From positions 1 to 64,000 of the forward strand of contig CAVXXB010000004.1 in the NCBI GenBank assembly GCA_963765585.1: a DNA stretch of 64,000 bases. Direction: 5' to 3'. The notes beneath the pieces were generated by a model, which saw only the letters and a list, made by a program, of their open reading frames with translations, was not told where the DNA came from and searched no databases. This DNA comes from CAVXXB01 sp963765585. Its GTDB lineage: Bacteria > Calditrichota > Calditrichia > JAJRVZ01. Position numbers and translations under genes: made by a program. Of this stretch, positions 38,033-47,619 are shown piece after piece (within the stretch, counting starts at the first letter, position 1; each line of letters begins with the position of its first letter).

Positions 38033-40518
38033 TTATTTCTGATCTGCGGTATCTCGTTTTCCGGGAGTTCTTTTACTTTTATCTTTAATATTGAATACAT
38101 CTTTTTTTGTATCCAATCCATCTGCGGATTTAATATGCAGATCTCTCTGTGGAAAAGGAATCTCAATTTTTGCCTTGTTTAATGCATCATACACTTCTAC
38201 GGTGAGTTGCGATTTTAACTGGAGCCAGGCATCTGAATTTCCGGTCCAGAAGCGCAACTCAAAATCAAGTGAACTCTCACCGAATCCGATAAATAAAACC
38301 ATTGGTTCCGGTTTCTCCAGTATCTCCTCATGATTTTTTGTCAGATCTTTTAGAATGGTTAATACTTTTGTTAGGGTTGGTGCCATAGGCCACACCCACT
38401 GCGAATCTCAATCCGGCGTAATTTATCCGATAATGTCCAGTTTATGACTTCATTAGAAATTAAATTTCCATTGGGAACAATGACCTCGGCACCGGTATAC
38501 GAACGTATCATACTTGCTCTAATACCAATTTTTTTAACGACACCAAGCAGATTGCCCAATTCGATAACATCCCCGGTTTGTATAGGTCTTTCAAAAATGA
38601 GAATCAGACCGGATATAAAATTATTCACGATATTTTGCAATCCAAACCCAATACCAACACCGAGTGCCCCGGCAATAAATGCCATTTTTGTCAAATCAAA
38701 ACCTGCCATGGAAAGGGCAATCACAAATCCAAATCCTAAAATAAGATAATGGGTCAATTTTGAAATCGTTCCCGGTACGCCGCGCGGGAGTTTTATTCTT
38801 GATAACACGTCCCCTTCAAGAAAAAACCGTATAAATTTAGAAATCCAGAATGCAATCCAAATGGTAAGACCTGTCACAACAACATCACCCAATGAAATAT
38901 TGACACTACCCATAGTAAATCTTCGGCCAAATATTGATTGGAGAAGATCATAAAGCGGTTCGTATATACCATATGCATTTAAAACTATTATTGACCAGAT
39001 AACAAATGAACCTACACCCAATACTTTGGTCAATACTTTTGTTATTGTTTCTTTTTGCTTCTGAACGCTATGCAGATAATTTGCATAACGTGAATAGAGT
39101 AAGGTCGTGAATAATGCAATGATAATATTAATCGATATGGCAATACCTAGAAAGGAATAAATACTGTGCATAACGCCATAATTGAGGTGATCCGCAAGTG
39201 ATACGTTCCCGAAAATATTGCTAACAATAGAGATTATTATCAAGGCCATTGTGACACGCATCAGACCGATGAAAAATTTGAATGACTTGGTCTGAATATC
39301 CAACACCTTATGTTTATTATATTGCAGAATTTTATAAATGATAAAAAGGGCAGAAAATGAAATGATTAGAATTATTAATCGTTGAATTAATGTGGACTCA
39401 AATGATAATAAATGTAGCTGTTGAAGAATATGAATTACTGCAAAGCCATAAATTATATTACGTATTTTGTTGTTAAATGAAACCGGGAGCATCCGTAAAA
39501 TTAAAATCATAATCACAATCCGGTGCAGATAAAGAATAATATTCGGTGCCACTAAATATATAGATGAATTAAAAAGCATTGAAATAAGGAGTGCCTGTGA
39601 AAATGGCCGCGATAGTACTTTTACTGCGTCGGTCTCAGAAACCCACAAATTGCTGTACTTTTTTATCAGCATAAGCAATATAAACAACATGATAAACGTA
39701 ATTATATGATATACTACCTGAATTCTGTAATTTTTCAGAAATTCAGCAGCCAGTTCGCGATGCGTCTCATATAGGATTTTTAGCTGATCCAAAGGAGCAG
39801 GTTGATTGTCTAAATCAAAAACGGCACTCCATAGTGGTTTGGAATCGAATAAAAGCAGATCCTTCTTTTTTTCACTCCGGTTTTTTTCTAGTTCGCTTAA
39901 TAAATCTGATAAAATAATCTCCTGGGCTGAGATTTTATTCTGAATAGATAATATCTTGTTTAATTGGTCCGACATCTTTTTCTCAGCATCGACTAATGTA
40001 TTAATAGTTGATCTGATAGACGAAACGATATCCCGGGGTAAATTTTGCTCCGTTGCTGAGACTACGGTTTTGTCCCATATTTCAATCCACCGTTTTGTCT
40101 TTTGTAGTTCAACTTCAATTCGGCCTGATTCGGCTGTAAGTGTGGCAATCCATTCGCTAAGTACTTTTTTGTCTCGGGTACACTTTTGATATTGATCGGC
40201 CAGTTCTCTTGCTGATAATTGTTCCAGTTTTTTTGGGTCGCTGTAAATATTCAATTCACCGATTTGATCGATAAATTTAGTATAATTTTGCTCGATGTTA
40301 ATGATATCAGCAGGTGTTTCAAGGAGAGTACTGCTGATTTTCAGGAAGTTATTGGTATCCTCTAATTTTTGAATGATTTCGGTCGCTGGTATTGCTGATA
40401 CCGGTTCTTCTTTTACTTTCTCAGAATCGTTGTTAGTATCCTGTGCCAGTAACTCTGTACTGAATAAAAAGATTAAAAATAAAATTGAAAAAATCGAATT
40501 ATGAAATATATTTTTCAT
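38033..40518 (-). CDS. MscS-family mechanosensitive channel with long N-terminal domain, one frameshift
   Basis: About 828 residues. Signal peptide (ending ELLAQ), periplasmic helical region (~25-260), roughly ten membrane segments, then the MscS pore and beta domain: GALGVGIGFGLQNIVNNFISG (pore helix), IFERPIQTGDVIEL, VKKIGIRASMIR and EVIVPNGNLISNEVINWT. After LRRIEIR the frame changes at ~38395 (GGG run) and continues VGVAYGTNPTKV to the C-terminal alpha/beta domain (DFELRFWTGN, AKIEIPFPQRDLHI). The layout resembles MscK/MscM-type large channels, protecting against hypo-osmotic stress. Confidence 0.85.
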
Positions 40519-40665
40519 AGAAAAACCTGATTCTTATTAAATATGGACTTATATTATTTGTGATTAAACCAAGATACAATGTAGTAAAAAAAAGCATCAT
40601 TTTACAGATTATAATACGATTGATTTTTAATTTCCGACCATCAGCAGAAAGCAAATATTGGGTAA

Positions 40666-40932
40666 TGTCAAAAGTTCTATGAAAAAATGAAAAACAGGAT
40701 TAAAAGATGAAACCACAGAGCACTCAGAGGAAAACTCTGAGAACTCTAAAAGAATATCCTTCCTGATAGTAGAAAATCTAAAAGTCGGATTGTTGATCAA
40801 TTTTAATGTTGACAAACAAAAAGAAGGAATAAGGAGAGATATCTTATAAGAGATCACAGATGGGAGATGATTAGAAATAGCATTAAAATAAATAATATTA
40901 ATGATTTACTCTGTGTACTCTGTGGTTATTTT
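40666..40932 (+). repeat. 267-bp CACAGAG element, copy B2
   Basis: Same length and nearly same sequence as 24503-24769, in opposite orientation: starts TGTCAAAAGTTCTATG, palindrome arms AACCACAGAGCACTCAGAGG and ACTCTGTGTACTCTGTGGTT. Fills most of the gap between the MscS and DUF4136 genes. Confidence 0.92.
40691..40849 (+). pseudogene. GxxExxY protein C-terminal remnant (copy 2)
   Basis: 52-codon frame ending SFLIVENLKVGLLINFNV then DKQKEGIRRDIL. It matches copy 1 at 24586-24744 with a handful of substitutions and no frame disruption. No start codon or nuclease core. Confidence 0.75.
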
Positions 40933-40964
40933 ATACACTAGCAAATATTAGCAACGGAGGCAAA

Positions 40965-41495
40965 ATGAAAATGTTGTTTGTACTGGCATTGACAATAATG
41001 TTTATTTCCTGTTCATCGGTGAGTTATAAATCTGATTTTGATGAGACGGTAGATTTTAGCAAATACAAAAGCTATAAGTGGTACAGTGGGGATCAAAAAG
41101 ACGATGATCTATCCAGAAATCCGTTAGTTAAAAAACGCATCCATCAATCAGTTGATAATGTGCTTCAACAGAAAGGCTTTAAACTGGTTGAAGGGGATGA
41201 AACAGATTTTGTAGTGGTAATCCATGCCGGAACGAAAGAACGAATGCAAATATATAACACAGGTGGAATAGGGTGGTATGATCCATGGTGGGGTCCTCAG
41301 GGAGGACGAACAGATGTAAGTTATTATGAAGAAGGATCTTTGATTATTGATGTAGTGGATGCGGTAAAAAAAGAATTAACCTGGCGCGGAATGGCCACTG
41401 CCGCAACAAAAGAAAATTCAAAAACCGAGGATATGCAAAAATACTTTGATGAAGTCGTAAACAAGATGTTAGAGGATTTTCCACCAGATAAATAA
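40965..41495 (+). CDS. DUF4136 lipoprotein
   Basis: Lipoprotein of the DUF4136 family; function unknown. Signal with lipobox (FISCSS, Cys16) and the family opening VSYKSDFDETVDFSKYKSY, then KRIHQSVDNVLQQKGF, DFVVVIHAGTKER and GSLIIDVVDAVKKELTWRG, a C-terminal motif of the family. ACGGAGG precedes ATG 40965 at good spacing. Probably outer-membrane anchored. Confidence 0.85.
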   Translation: MKMLFVLALTIMFISCSSVSYKSDFDETVDFSKYKSYKWYSGDQKDDDLSRNPLVKKRIHQSVDNVLQQKGFKLVEGDETDFVVVIHAGTKERMQIYNTGGIGWYDPWWGPQGGRTDVSYYEEGSLIIDVVDAVKKELTWRGMATAATKENSKTEDMQKYFDEVVNKMLEDFPPDK

Positions 41496-41527
41496 GTGGG
41501 GAATCACTTAAAAAGGATAATATTACA

Positions 41528-41980
41528 TCAAAATATTTCACGAATATGTTGTTGTAATTTGTCCGATAATGGAAATATACCAGATTCAATAGCAAATAGT
41601 GATTTGGAAGTCGAATCATTCTTTAAAAATACAAGTAACTTTTTTTGATTCTGCCAGTAAGCAATAAAATCTTCGCTATATTCTGCAATTACTCTAAAAT
41701 CTAAATCTGACGTTATGGAGGTCTCTCCCTTTATTTTGCTGATCACTTTTGTTTTAAACAGATATTTTACATATCCCGGTTTCCCTTCGTCAGTCCATAA
41801 AGTATCTTCCGCTATAATTCTGACTGTGGTCGTCGTAAAAACCAGATCTGCCAGTTCATAATTACTTTTAAGTATTTCTGGCGGTGGCAATGTCTGATCT
41901 TCATCATTATCCTTATTGGAACTGCAGGATACTGCAAATATCAGTAGCATTGATGTAAATAAATAGTAAAATACTTTCAT
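41528..41980 (-). CDS. uncharacterised small lipoprotein
   Basis: 150 residues; not recognised. N-terminal signal with lipobox AVSCSS (Cys19), an acidic linker (NKDNDEDQ), then a beta-rich domain: LADLVFTTTTVRIIAEDT, YVKYLFKTKVISKIKG and FRVIAEYSEDFIAYWQNQ. The pattern is reminiscent of small export-tethered domains that measure or carry conjugates, but no family is assigned. Convergent with the DUF4136 gene. Confidence 0.6.
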   Translation of the reverse strand: MKVFYYLFTSMLLIFAVSCSSNKDNDEDQTLPPPEILKSNYELADLVFTTTTVRIIAEDTLWTDEGKPGYVKYLFKTKVISKIKGETSITSDLDFRVIAEYSEDFIAYWQNQKKLLVFLKNDSTSKSLFAIESGIFPLSDKLQQHIREIF

Positions 41981-41999
41981 TTCAAGATCCTGAATTTAG

Positions 42000-42377
42000 T
42001 CTGTTTACATAATTATCAACCTCGAATGACACAAAGACCACCAAAATTAAATAAGAACGGGAAAATGCCCAATGACCAAATCCAAATCTCAAATGAATGT
42101 CCAAAAGCAAATGCATAAATAAAATAGTATTTAATCAATATTGAGAAATTGATAATTGATTTGACATTTTGGTTTTGACATTGGACATTTGTTATAAATT
42201 GCCTTAGTGACCTTCAGTGGTAAACGTTTCTAACTAAACTATGTGAATATCGGCAAAATTGTTGCCAGGATATTAGAATTTCCGGAAATAAATTATCAAG
42301 CTTGTCAGTATTATTCCGAAAGTTTAATTATACAAAAATCACACAATCCAAACACCAATTATTTTTTGAGGCATATT
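42000..42377. repeat. intergenic region with imperfect palindrome
   Basis: CTCGAATGACACAAAGACCACC (42018 onward) and CCTTAGTGACCTTCAGTGG (~42203) are degenerate inverted relatives of the CACAGAG class, enclosing AATGACCAAATCCAAATC-like low-complexity text. A frame from 42243 runs into the next gene but has no signal sequence. Confidence 0.5.
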
Positions 42378-43106
42378 ATGAAATTGTCACGACAATTTTT
42401 ATTTTTTATCGTCTTGTGTACTATTGCTATGGCGTCAGATAAAATACCAATTCCAAAGGAGTCTGCTGACTATTCGCAAAAATATGTGGTTCAGGATCCT
42501 CAAAGCGGGGATGATGTTATCTGTAATCAGATTTATATAGTTTTTACAGAGGATATAACCAGCTCTGAGCAAAAATCAATTATAAAGAAAATTGATGGCG
42601 CACTTATCGGTGGTATTCCGGCTATGGATATGTATCAGATAGAGATCAGGAATGATGAGAAGAGTTTAAAAAAAGTGGACGGTATTTGTGCGGAACTGCA
42701 AAAAGATAAAAAGGTGATTCACGCTGCAGCTAGAAAAGTCCCAACCGGTAACATTGATAAAATTGAAATTGAGAACACAAAACCGGTACGCAGACGAGGG
42801 CAATTGGATATGGAGCCTGCTGAGAGAGCCGCACCGGAAAAAGAAGATGAAATGGTGACAACATTAGCCCAACACAAAACCAATTTATATGAATGTCTGA
42901 AGAACTCGAACGTAAACCATGGTAGTATTGAGTATCGAATTACCATTGATCCGCAAGGGAAGGTCACTAAGACCAAAATCCTGAGTAGTACCTTTAATGA
43001 TAAAAATTTAAAAGACTGCCTGGCTCATCAAATCCGTAAATGGGAGGATTTCCCTGAATCCGAGAAACAGTATAACCGCCAGTTGGAATTTACATTCCAG
43101 TTTTAA
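42378..43106 (+). CDS. exported protein with S8-prodomain-like N-terminus and AgmX/TonB-like C-terminus
   Basis: ATG 42378 begins a signal peptide (LSRQFLFFIVLCTIAMA) and is preferred to ATG-less upstream frame. Residues ~30-115 (CNQIYIVFTEDITSSEQKS, DGALIGGIPAMDMYQIEI) resemble the N-terminal propeptide domains of subtilases such as fervidolysin. No protease follows. After a charged linker the C-terminus (~170-242) is AgmX/PglI-like: LYECLKNSNVNHGSIEYRI, DPQGKVTKTKILSS and LAHQIRKWEDFPE. A periplasmic protein; combination of domains is unusual and its role unknown. Confidence 0.65.
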   Translation: MKLSRQFLFFIVLCTIAMASDKIPIPKESADYSQKYVVQDPQSGDDVICNQIYIVFTEDITSSEQKSIIKKIDGALIGGIPAMDMYQIEIRNDEKSLKKVDGICAELQKDKKVIHAAARKVPTGNIDKIEIENTKPVRRRGQLDMEPAERAAPEKEDEMVTTLAQHKTNLYECLKNSNVNHGSIEYRITIDPQGKVTKTKILSSTFNDKNLKDCLAHQIRKWEDFPESEKQYNRQLEFTFQF

Positions 43107-43113
43107 ATTTTGA

Positions 43114-43494
43114 TTATTTAAATAGTACGAGTGCTGCTCCGGTTATAAAAGCGAGTACCCACCAGATATAGGCATAACGTGAATACTTATGTAAACCGGT
43201 ACTCACCTTTGCCTCTTTTCCGTTTTTAATTCTATGCCGCCAGATCAGAATGGTATCCACCAGCATGGCAGCCAGTGACGAATACCCCAATATACCATGT
43301 GGGGTGAATGGAGAGTTGTTCGACCCTGTAATCATAAAAGCCGTGGCAATAATGTCAGTAATAATTCCCAGAGTGATAAAAATTAATACTACATTATTTA
43401 CAATTTGTTTTTTTTGTTCAGTAAATATTGCGATAGAATAGGATAATAGCGCAATTATTACAATTCGTGTACCCGCAACCAGTAATGAATTCAT
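43114..43494 (-). CDS. small four-helix membrane protein
   Basis: 126 residues with four hydrophobic segments (about 5-23, 33-55, 68-86 and 107-125). VVLIFITLGIITDIIATAFM and HGILGYSSLAAMLVDTILIW resemble small cytochrome-b561/DUF420-type proteins (conserved HGxxGY and a His-containing loop HKYSRYAYIWW), but no firm assignment is possible. ATG 43494. Inner membrane. Convergent with the AgmX-like gene, 7 bases between stops. Confidence 0.6.
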   Translation of the reverse strand: MNSLLVAGTRIVIIALLSYSIAIFTEQKKQIVNNVVLIFITLGIITDIIATAFMITGSNNSPFTPHGILGYSSLAAMLVDTILIWRHRIKNGKEAKVSTGLHKYSRYAYIWWVLAFITGAALVLFK

Positions 43495-43774
43495 TCTTTC
43501 CTCTGTATTTTTTAGCTTGGAAATTTTGTCTCTCGCAAAGACGCAGAGACGTAAAGGTTATTTTTAATTGATTTAGTAATATGAAATTTCTGAAAAATGT
43601 AATAAATAGTTAAGTTTCGTCACCCTGAATTTATTTCAGGGTCTAATAAAAGGGATTCTGAAATCCCGAAACAAGTTCGGGACAGGCATGTTCAGAATGA
43701 CGTCAGATAAAAATAACCACTTTTCAGAAGTCTCTTATATACTAATTGATTTTAATTAATCTTTTATATTCCTA
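43495..43774. repeat. intergenic repeats
   Basis: CTCTCGCAAAGACGCAGAG (43531-43557) belongs to the GCAGAG class. 43617-43705 contains CGTCACCCTGAA...TTCAGAATGACG, an inverted pair around GAAATCCCGAAACAAG and GTTCGGGACAGG, similar in style to the tract near 26675. No gene seen. Confidence 0.6.
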
Positions 43775-44155
43775 CTACTCTGCCGGAGTGAATATCGCCA
43801 CTGCTGCACCAGCCGGGTCTTCAATAATTGCATACTCACCATAATCGCCCATTTTTTTTGGACCGACCAGAATTTTCCCCCCGGACTCTGAACATGCCAA
43901 CGCGCTTTTATGAACGTTATCAACAGTAATATACATCATCCACTGTGCCGGTATGTCTGCATTACCCCCTCGAGCATGACAAACGCCCGTAACTGTTTCT
44001 CCGCTATCCGGCTGATTCATATTATAATCATTATAGTCTCCCATAGAAACAGGCTCCGGTGTCCAGCCAACCACCTTTGCATAAAAATCTTTTACTTCAC
44101 CGGCATTGGGTACGGTCAGATCAAACCAGCTTATCAAACCAACATCTTTTCGCAT
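43775..44155 (-). CDS. VOC (glyoxalase/bleomycin-resistance) family protein
   Basis: Single-chain protein of 126 residues with a vicinal-oxygen-chelate fold: LISWFDLTVPNAGEVKDFYAKVVGWTPE at the N-terminus (named here by its ends, residues ~7-34), GVCHARGGNADIPAQWMMYI and AIIEDPAGAAVAIF at the C-terminus. Acts as dimer or pseudo-dimer in the cytosol on small substrates; the actual activity is not predictable. GGGGGAG precedes ATG 44155. Confidence 0.85.
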   Translation of the reverse strand: MRKDVGLISWFDLTVPNAGEVKDFYAKVVGWTPEPVSMGDYNDYNMNQPDSGETVTGVCHARGGNADIPAQWMMYITVDNVHKSALACSESGGKILVGPKKMGDYGEYAIIEDPAGAAVAIFTPAE

Positions 44156-44215
44156 TTTAGCTCCCCCTTATATTTGAAATATAAACTATTTATAGATATG
44201 GAATAATCCATATCA

Positions 44216-45763
44216 TCATTTATTCACCAAAAAATATGAGGAGTCTGCATATTGGTGTGCCAGAATTTCAAGTTTGTTTGTGAGTGCAGTTCTGATTTCC
44301 TGCATTGAGTCTGAATCATACACATTATTTACTTCCTGTGGATCATTTTTTAAATCGTATAATTCCCAGGCATCAATATCATCATAAAAATGAATTAATT
44401 TATAGCGATCTGTTCTTATACCATAATGTTTCTTTACCATGTGCCAACCGGGATATTCATAGTAGTGATAATAGATTTCATTACGAAAAGATCCTGGTTG
44501 ATTGTTTTCGAGAATATCTTTCATTGATTGACCTTGCATATCCTCTGGAATTTGAATCCCAGCCATATCCAGAAAAGTGGGTGCAAAGTCAAGGTTCTGA
44601 ACAAGTGATTGGTCAACACTTCCGGGCGCAATCACTTTAGGATATCTCATAACCAGCGGCATCCTTAATGATTCTTCGTAAATAAATCTTTTGTCAAACC
44701 AGCCATGCTCACCCAGATAAAATCCCTGGTCTGATGTATACACGACAATCGTATTCTCGGTAAGGTTGTTTTCATCCAGATATTTTAACAAACGACCCAG
44801 ATTATCATCCACCGACGCAATACAGCGCAAATAGTCTTTTATATACCGTTGATAATAATATTGCGTTTTACTTTTACCAGATAAATTCTGCTTTATAAAC
44901 TCATCATTCTGGGGTTGATAGGCAGCATCCCATGCAGTTCTCTGCTCATCTGTAAAACGTTGATACCGGTTTTGCCAGAAGCGGGCCCCCAATGTATCAT
45001 CTTCTGTCATTGGTAATTTCAGATCAAATGCCGGAAACATATCATGATCGATGGTCATTTCCTGTTCCCGTGACGCATCGGAACGGGTCCGGTAGTCATC
45101 AAATAGTGTTGGTGGTTCAGGAATAGTATCATGGTAGAATGTGTAGAGATGATCCGGGCCAGGCATCCAGCTACGATGCGGGGCTTTGTGTTGATACATC
45201 AGTAAAAACGGTTTATTTTTATCACGTTTCTCCAACCAGTCTAAACATAAATCAGTGATGATATCAGTAACATAACCTGTGATTTGTTTTTTTTCTCCCA
45301 TCTCAATAAAATCAGGATTATAATAATATCCCTGTCCGGGCAATATGTTCCAGTAATCAAAACCGGTTGGATCGCTTTTTAAATGCCATTTACCGATCAT
45401 TGCAGTTTGATATCCCGATTTTTGAAATAACTTTGGAAACGTCTGCTGACTCCCGTCAAAACTTACTTTATTATCAATAACCCCATTCATGTGGCTGTGT
45501 TTACCCGTAAGTACCACTGCCCGGCTTGGTGCACATATGGAATTGGTACAGAATGCATTCTCAAAACGTATGCCTTCATTCGCCAACCGATCAATATGAG
45601 GTGTTTTTATTAATTTACTGCTGTAACTGCTTATGGCATGGGACGCATGATCATCAGACATGATGAAGATGATATTTGGCCGGTCAGTATTCCTGGCGCA
45701 GGCTACCAAAAATATTAATGATGAAATAAAGAACAGAACCGTCTTTTTCCGTATTATATGCAT
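44216..45763 (-). CDS. type I sulfatase lipoprotein
   Basis: Formylglycine-dependent sulfatase of ~515 residues. Lipobox FLVAC gives Cys22. RPNIIFIMSDDHA holds the calcium-binding Asp pair, and SICAPSRAVVLTG carries the CxPSR signature with Cys77 as the residue oxidised to formylglycine. GKWHL, KPFLLMYQHKAPHR, TIVVYTSDQGFYLGEHGWFDKR (residues ~330-351) and a C-terminal YKLIHFYDDIDAWELYDL complete the fold. Close in layout to N-sulfoglucosamine/iduronate-type S1 sulfatases used for sulfated polysaccharides. An anaerobic or FGE-type maturase is not in the window. Confidence 0.93.
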   Translation of the reverse strand: MHIIRKKTVLFFISSLIFLVACARNTDRPNIIFIMSDDHASHAISSYSSKLIKTPHIDRLANEGIRFENAFCTNSICAPSRAVVLTGKHSHMNGVIDNKVSFDGSQQTFPKLFQKSGYQTAMIGKWHLKSDPTGFDYWNILPGQGYYYNPDFIEMGEKKQITGYVTDIITDLCLDWLEKRDKNKPFLLMYQHKAPHRSWMPGPDHLYTFYHDTIPEPPTLFDDYRTRSDASREQEMTIDHDMFPAFDLKLPMTEDDTLGARFWQNRYQRFTDEQRTAWDAAYQPQNDEFIKQNLSGKSKTQYYYQRYIKDYLRCIASVDDNLGRLLKYLDENNLTENTIVVYTSDQGFYLGEHGWFDKRFIYEESLRMPLVMRYPKVIAPGSVDQSLVQNLDFAPTFLDMAGIQIPEDMQGQSMKDILENNQPGSFRNEIYYHYYEYPGWHMVKKHYGIRTDRYKLIHFYDDIDAWELYDLKNDPQEVNNVYDSDSMQEIRTALTNKLEILAHQYADSSYFLVNK

Positions 45764-45785
45764 TTTTTTGGTCCTTATTAATATG

Positions 45786-46025
45786 TCTTGTCCTGACCAG
45801 GTGTTTACCTAATTTTAACCGCAAAGTTCGCAGAGGAGACGCTAAGTACGCAAAATAAATAATTATTAATCTTTGCGAATCTCCTCTAATTCTTTGCGTA
45901 CATTGCGGTTAAGAAAACATTATCCGTAGATCTCAAAATTCAGGCTAAAGTCCATGAAAAGAACGATAAGAGATCTGGATTAAACTAATTATCATTATTC
46001 GGTTGTTAACACAAGGCTAGGACAA
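45786..46025 (+). repeat. dispersed palindromic repeat, copy A3 (full length)
   Basis: ~240 bases: TTGTCCTGACCAGGTGTTTAC at the left, AACCGCAAAGTTCGC, CTAAGTACGCAAAATAA, TTCTTTGCGTACATTGCGG and TTAAGAAAA in the middle, then GGTTGTTAACACAAGG and CTAGGACA at the right. Aligns along its whole length with 60383-60620. Confidence 0.88.
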
Positions 46026-46031
46026 TACAAT

Positions 46032-46802
46032 CTATATATAAGGCAAATCACCTTTTTTTGCCCGGGATAATCCGGTTAAGATCTCGCTCAATTTATCACA
46101 TAGCAGGTTAAAATATGTTTCACCTTTTTCAATGCTGGCAGCTGAAGGATCTCCGGATCCGGTATCCGGATGTGTGTGACTCCAGGGACGCGGGGTCCAT
46201 ATTCCACTCTGATTCAATCCTTTTATTTTAAAAGGGTTTTTACTTCCTGTCCCGGCTTTTGATAAGTCAATCGTGCCGGAACTGAGATAAAGCATCAAAC
46301 TTGTTTCCAGTTCTCCGGCATGATCACCAGGTGAATCGAAAAGTTTGTCGACTTCTTCCGACATCATTTCCAACATATCTGCAACAATGATCAACACAGG
46401 AAATTCACGTTGCAGATCACGAACAAGGGGCTTAAAATTGTTTCCGCCGTGGGAATTCATGATCAGTACACGATCGATGTTCTGTGAAACAAGGGAAGAT
46501 ATAATATCCCGCAACACGGCATATGCGGTGGTGGTGTTCATATGAATGGTAACCGACTGATCCAGATGCTGGGCATTATTTCCAAATGGAATCGCAGGGA
46601 GCACAACAACTTTTGCCCCTTCCTTTTGAGCTCTGCGGGCGGACTCTTCTGCAATTGCCACTGCTTCAATTACATCCGAAGCATAGGGTAAGTGATTATT
46701 ATGTGCTTCTGTCGCACCCCAGGGCAGAATAGCTACATTTGGCGGGTCTGATTTCAATTCTTCATATGTCGTATGAAACAGACTAATATTACGTAGTTTC
46801 AT
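46032..46802 (-). CDS. creatininase-family amidohydrolase
   Basis: Cytosolic creatininase/MftE-like metal-dependent amidohydrolase. NVAILPWGATEAHNNHLPYASD supplies Glu, His and Asp metal ligands (residues ~20-42), LIMNSHGGNN is the second signature and GDHAGELETSLML the third (His/Glu). ATG 46802 is preferred; the frame to 46829 overlaps the upstream gene. Substrates in this family vary (creatinine, formamide intermediates, peptides). Its start touches the upstream barrel gene's stop (46807), so both may share a transcript. Confidence 0.88.
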   Translation of the reverse strand: MKLRNISLFHTTYEELKSDPPNVAILPWGATEAHNNHLPYASDVIEAVAIAEESARRAQKEGAKVVVLPAIPFGNNAQHLDQSVTIHMNTTTAYAVLRDIISSLVSQNIDRVLIMNSHGGNNFKPLVRDLQREFPVLIIVADMLEMMSEEVDKLFDSPGDHAGELETSLMLYLSSGTIDLSKAGTGSKNPFKIKGLNQSGIWTPRPWSHTHPDTGSGDPSAASIEKGETYFNLLCDKLSEILTGLSRAKKGDLPYI

Positions 46803-46806
46803 AAGA

Positions 46807-47475
46807 CTAAAAACCGTATCCGATACCAATCATAATGCGAAACTCCAGTCCTGGTTGATTTATGGCATTATTTGCATCGTCATATGTATAATCCTGGCGC
46901 GGGTTTACATTTTCTCCATCCGGGCTATAGGATGTGTCATGTCCTGAAAGTGCAGACTCAAAATAATAATCAACACCACCACTAACGATAAAATCAAATT
47001 TATCGCTCATAGGAAAGTAAGATTCAAGTCCGATACCAAGACCCCACTGATTACTGGTAATATCAAAATCCTCATTACCACCAATGAATTTAAAATTGCC
47101 GGTAAATGCACCATATCTCGGTCCGAAGTATAAATATCCTCGTTCAAGTGACAACCAGTTTACGCGATAATAAAAATCAAAGCGAAAATCCCACATATGT
47201 CCGCTTTTTTCAGGATCGCCGTTAGTGGCATCGTTAATAAATATTTTCCTGGCCCCTGCAGCATTGCCCGGATCCATGGCCCGGTACCCAAGACTAATTT
47301 GCATATCCAGTGGAAATCCCTTGGCGAAATCCGATACTTTTCCGCCAAATTGAAAACCCAATCCACCCTGATAACCAAGCAGGAGATTTGTTGAAAAATT
47401 CGCCGCACTAAGACCGCTTGTAAAAATCAATATCGTTATAACTATTGACAGTTTTATGAAAGAATTTTTATACAT
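46807..47475 (-). CDS. outer-membrane beta-barrel protein
   Basis: ATG 47475 chosen: GAGG lies about eleven bases upstream and it starts a signal peptide (IKLSIVITILIFTSGLSA). The mature part alternates glycine/aromatic strands: NLLLGYQGGLGFQFGG, MQISLGYRAM, WDFRFDFYYRVNWLSL, YLYFGPRYGAFTGNFKF, WGLGIGLESYF, FIVSGGVDYYFE, and ends FRIMIGIGYGF with a terminal Phe typical of outer-membrane barrels. About 8 strands, porin- or OmpA-like barrel of unknown function. Confidence 0.75.
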   Translation of the reverse strand: MYKNSFIKLSIVITILIFTSGLSAANFSTNLLLGYQGGLGFQFGGKVSDFAKGFPLDMQISLGYRAMDPGNAAGARKIFINDATNGDPEKSGHMWDFRFDFYYRVNWLSLERGYLYFGPRYGAFTGNFKFIGGNEDFDITSNQWGLGIGLESYFPMSDKFDFIVSGGVDYYFESALSGHDTSYSPDGENVNPRQDYTYDDANNAINQPGLEFRIMIGIGYGF

Positions 47476-47619
47476 AGTTTTGTTATCCTCTTTTTCTCTA
47501 AGCAAGAGGCAAATATATTGAATTCAAACCCGGATACAAAATAAAATTTATAATTTTTTAATTATTTGTTGGGTAAGTTTATCTAAAAATATCAGCATAT
47601 GGTCCAGATGGATAAATGT

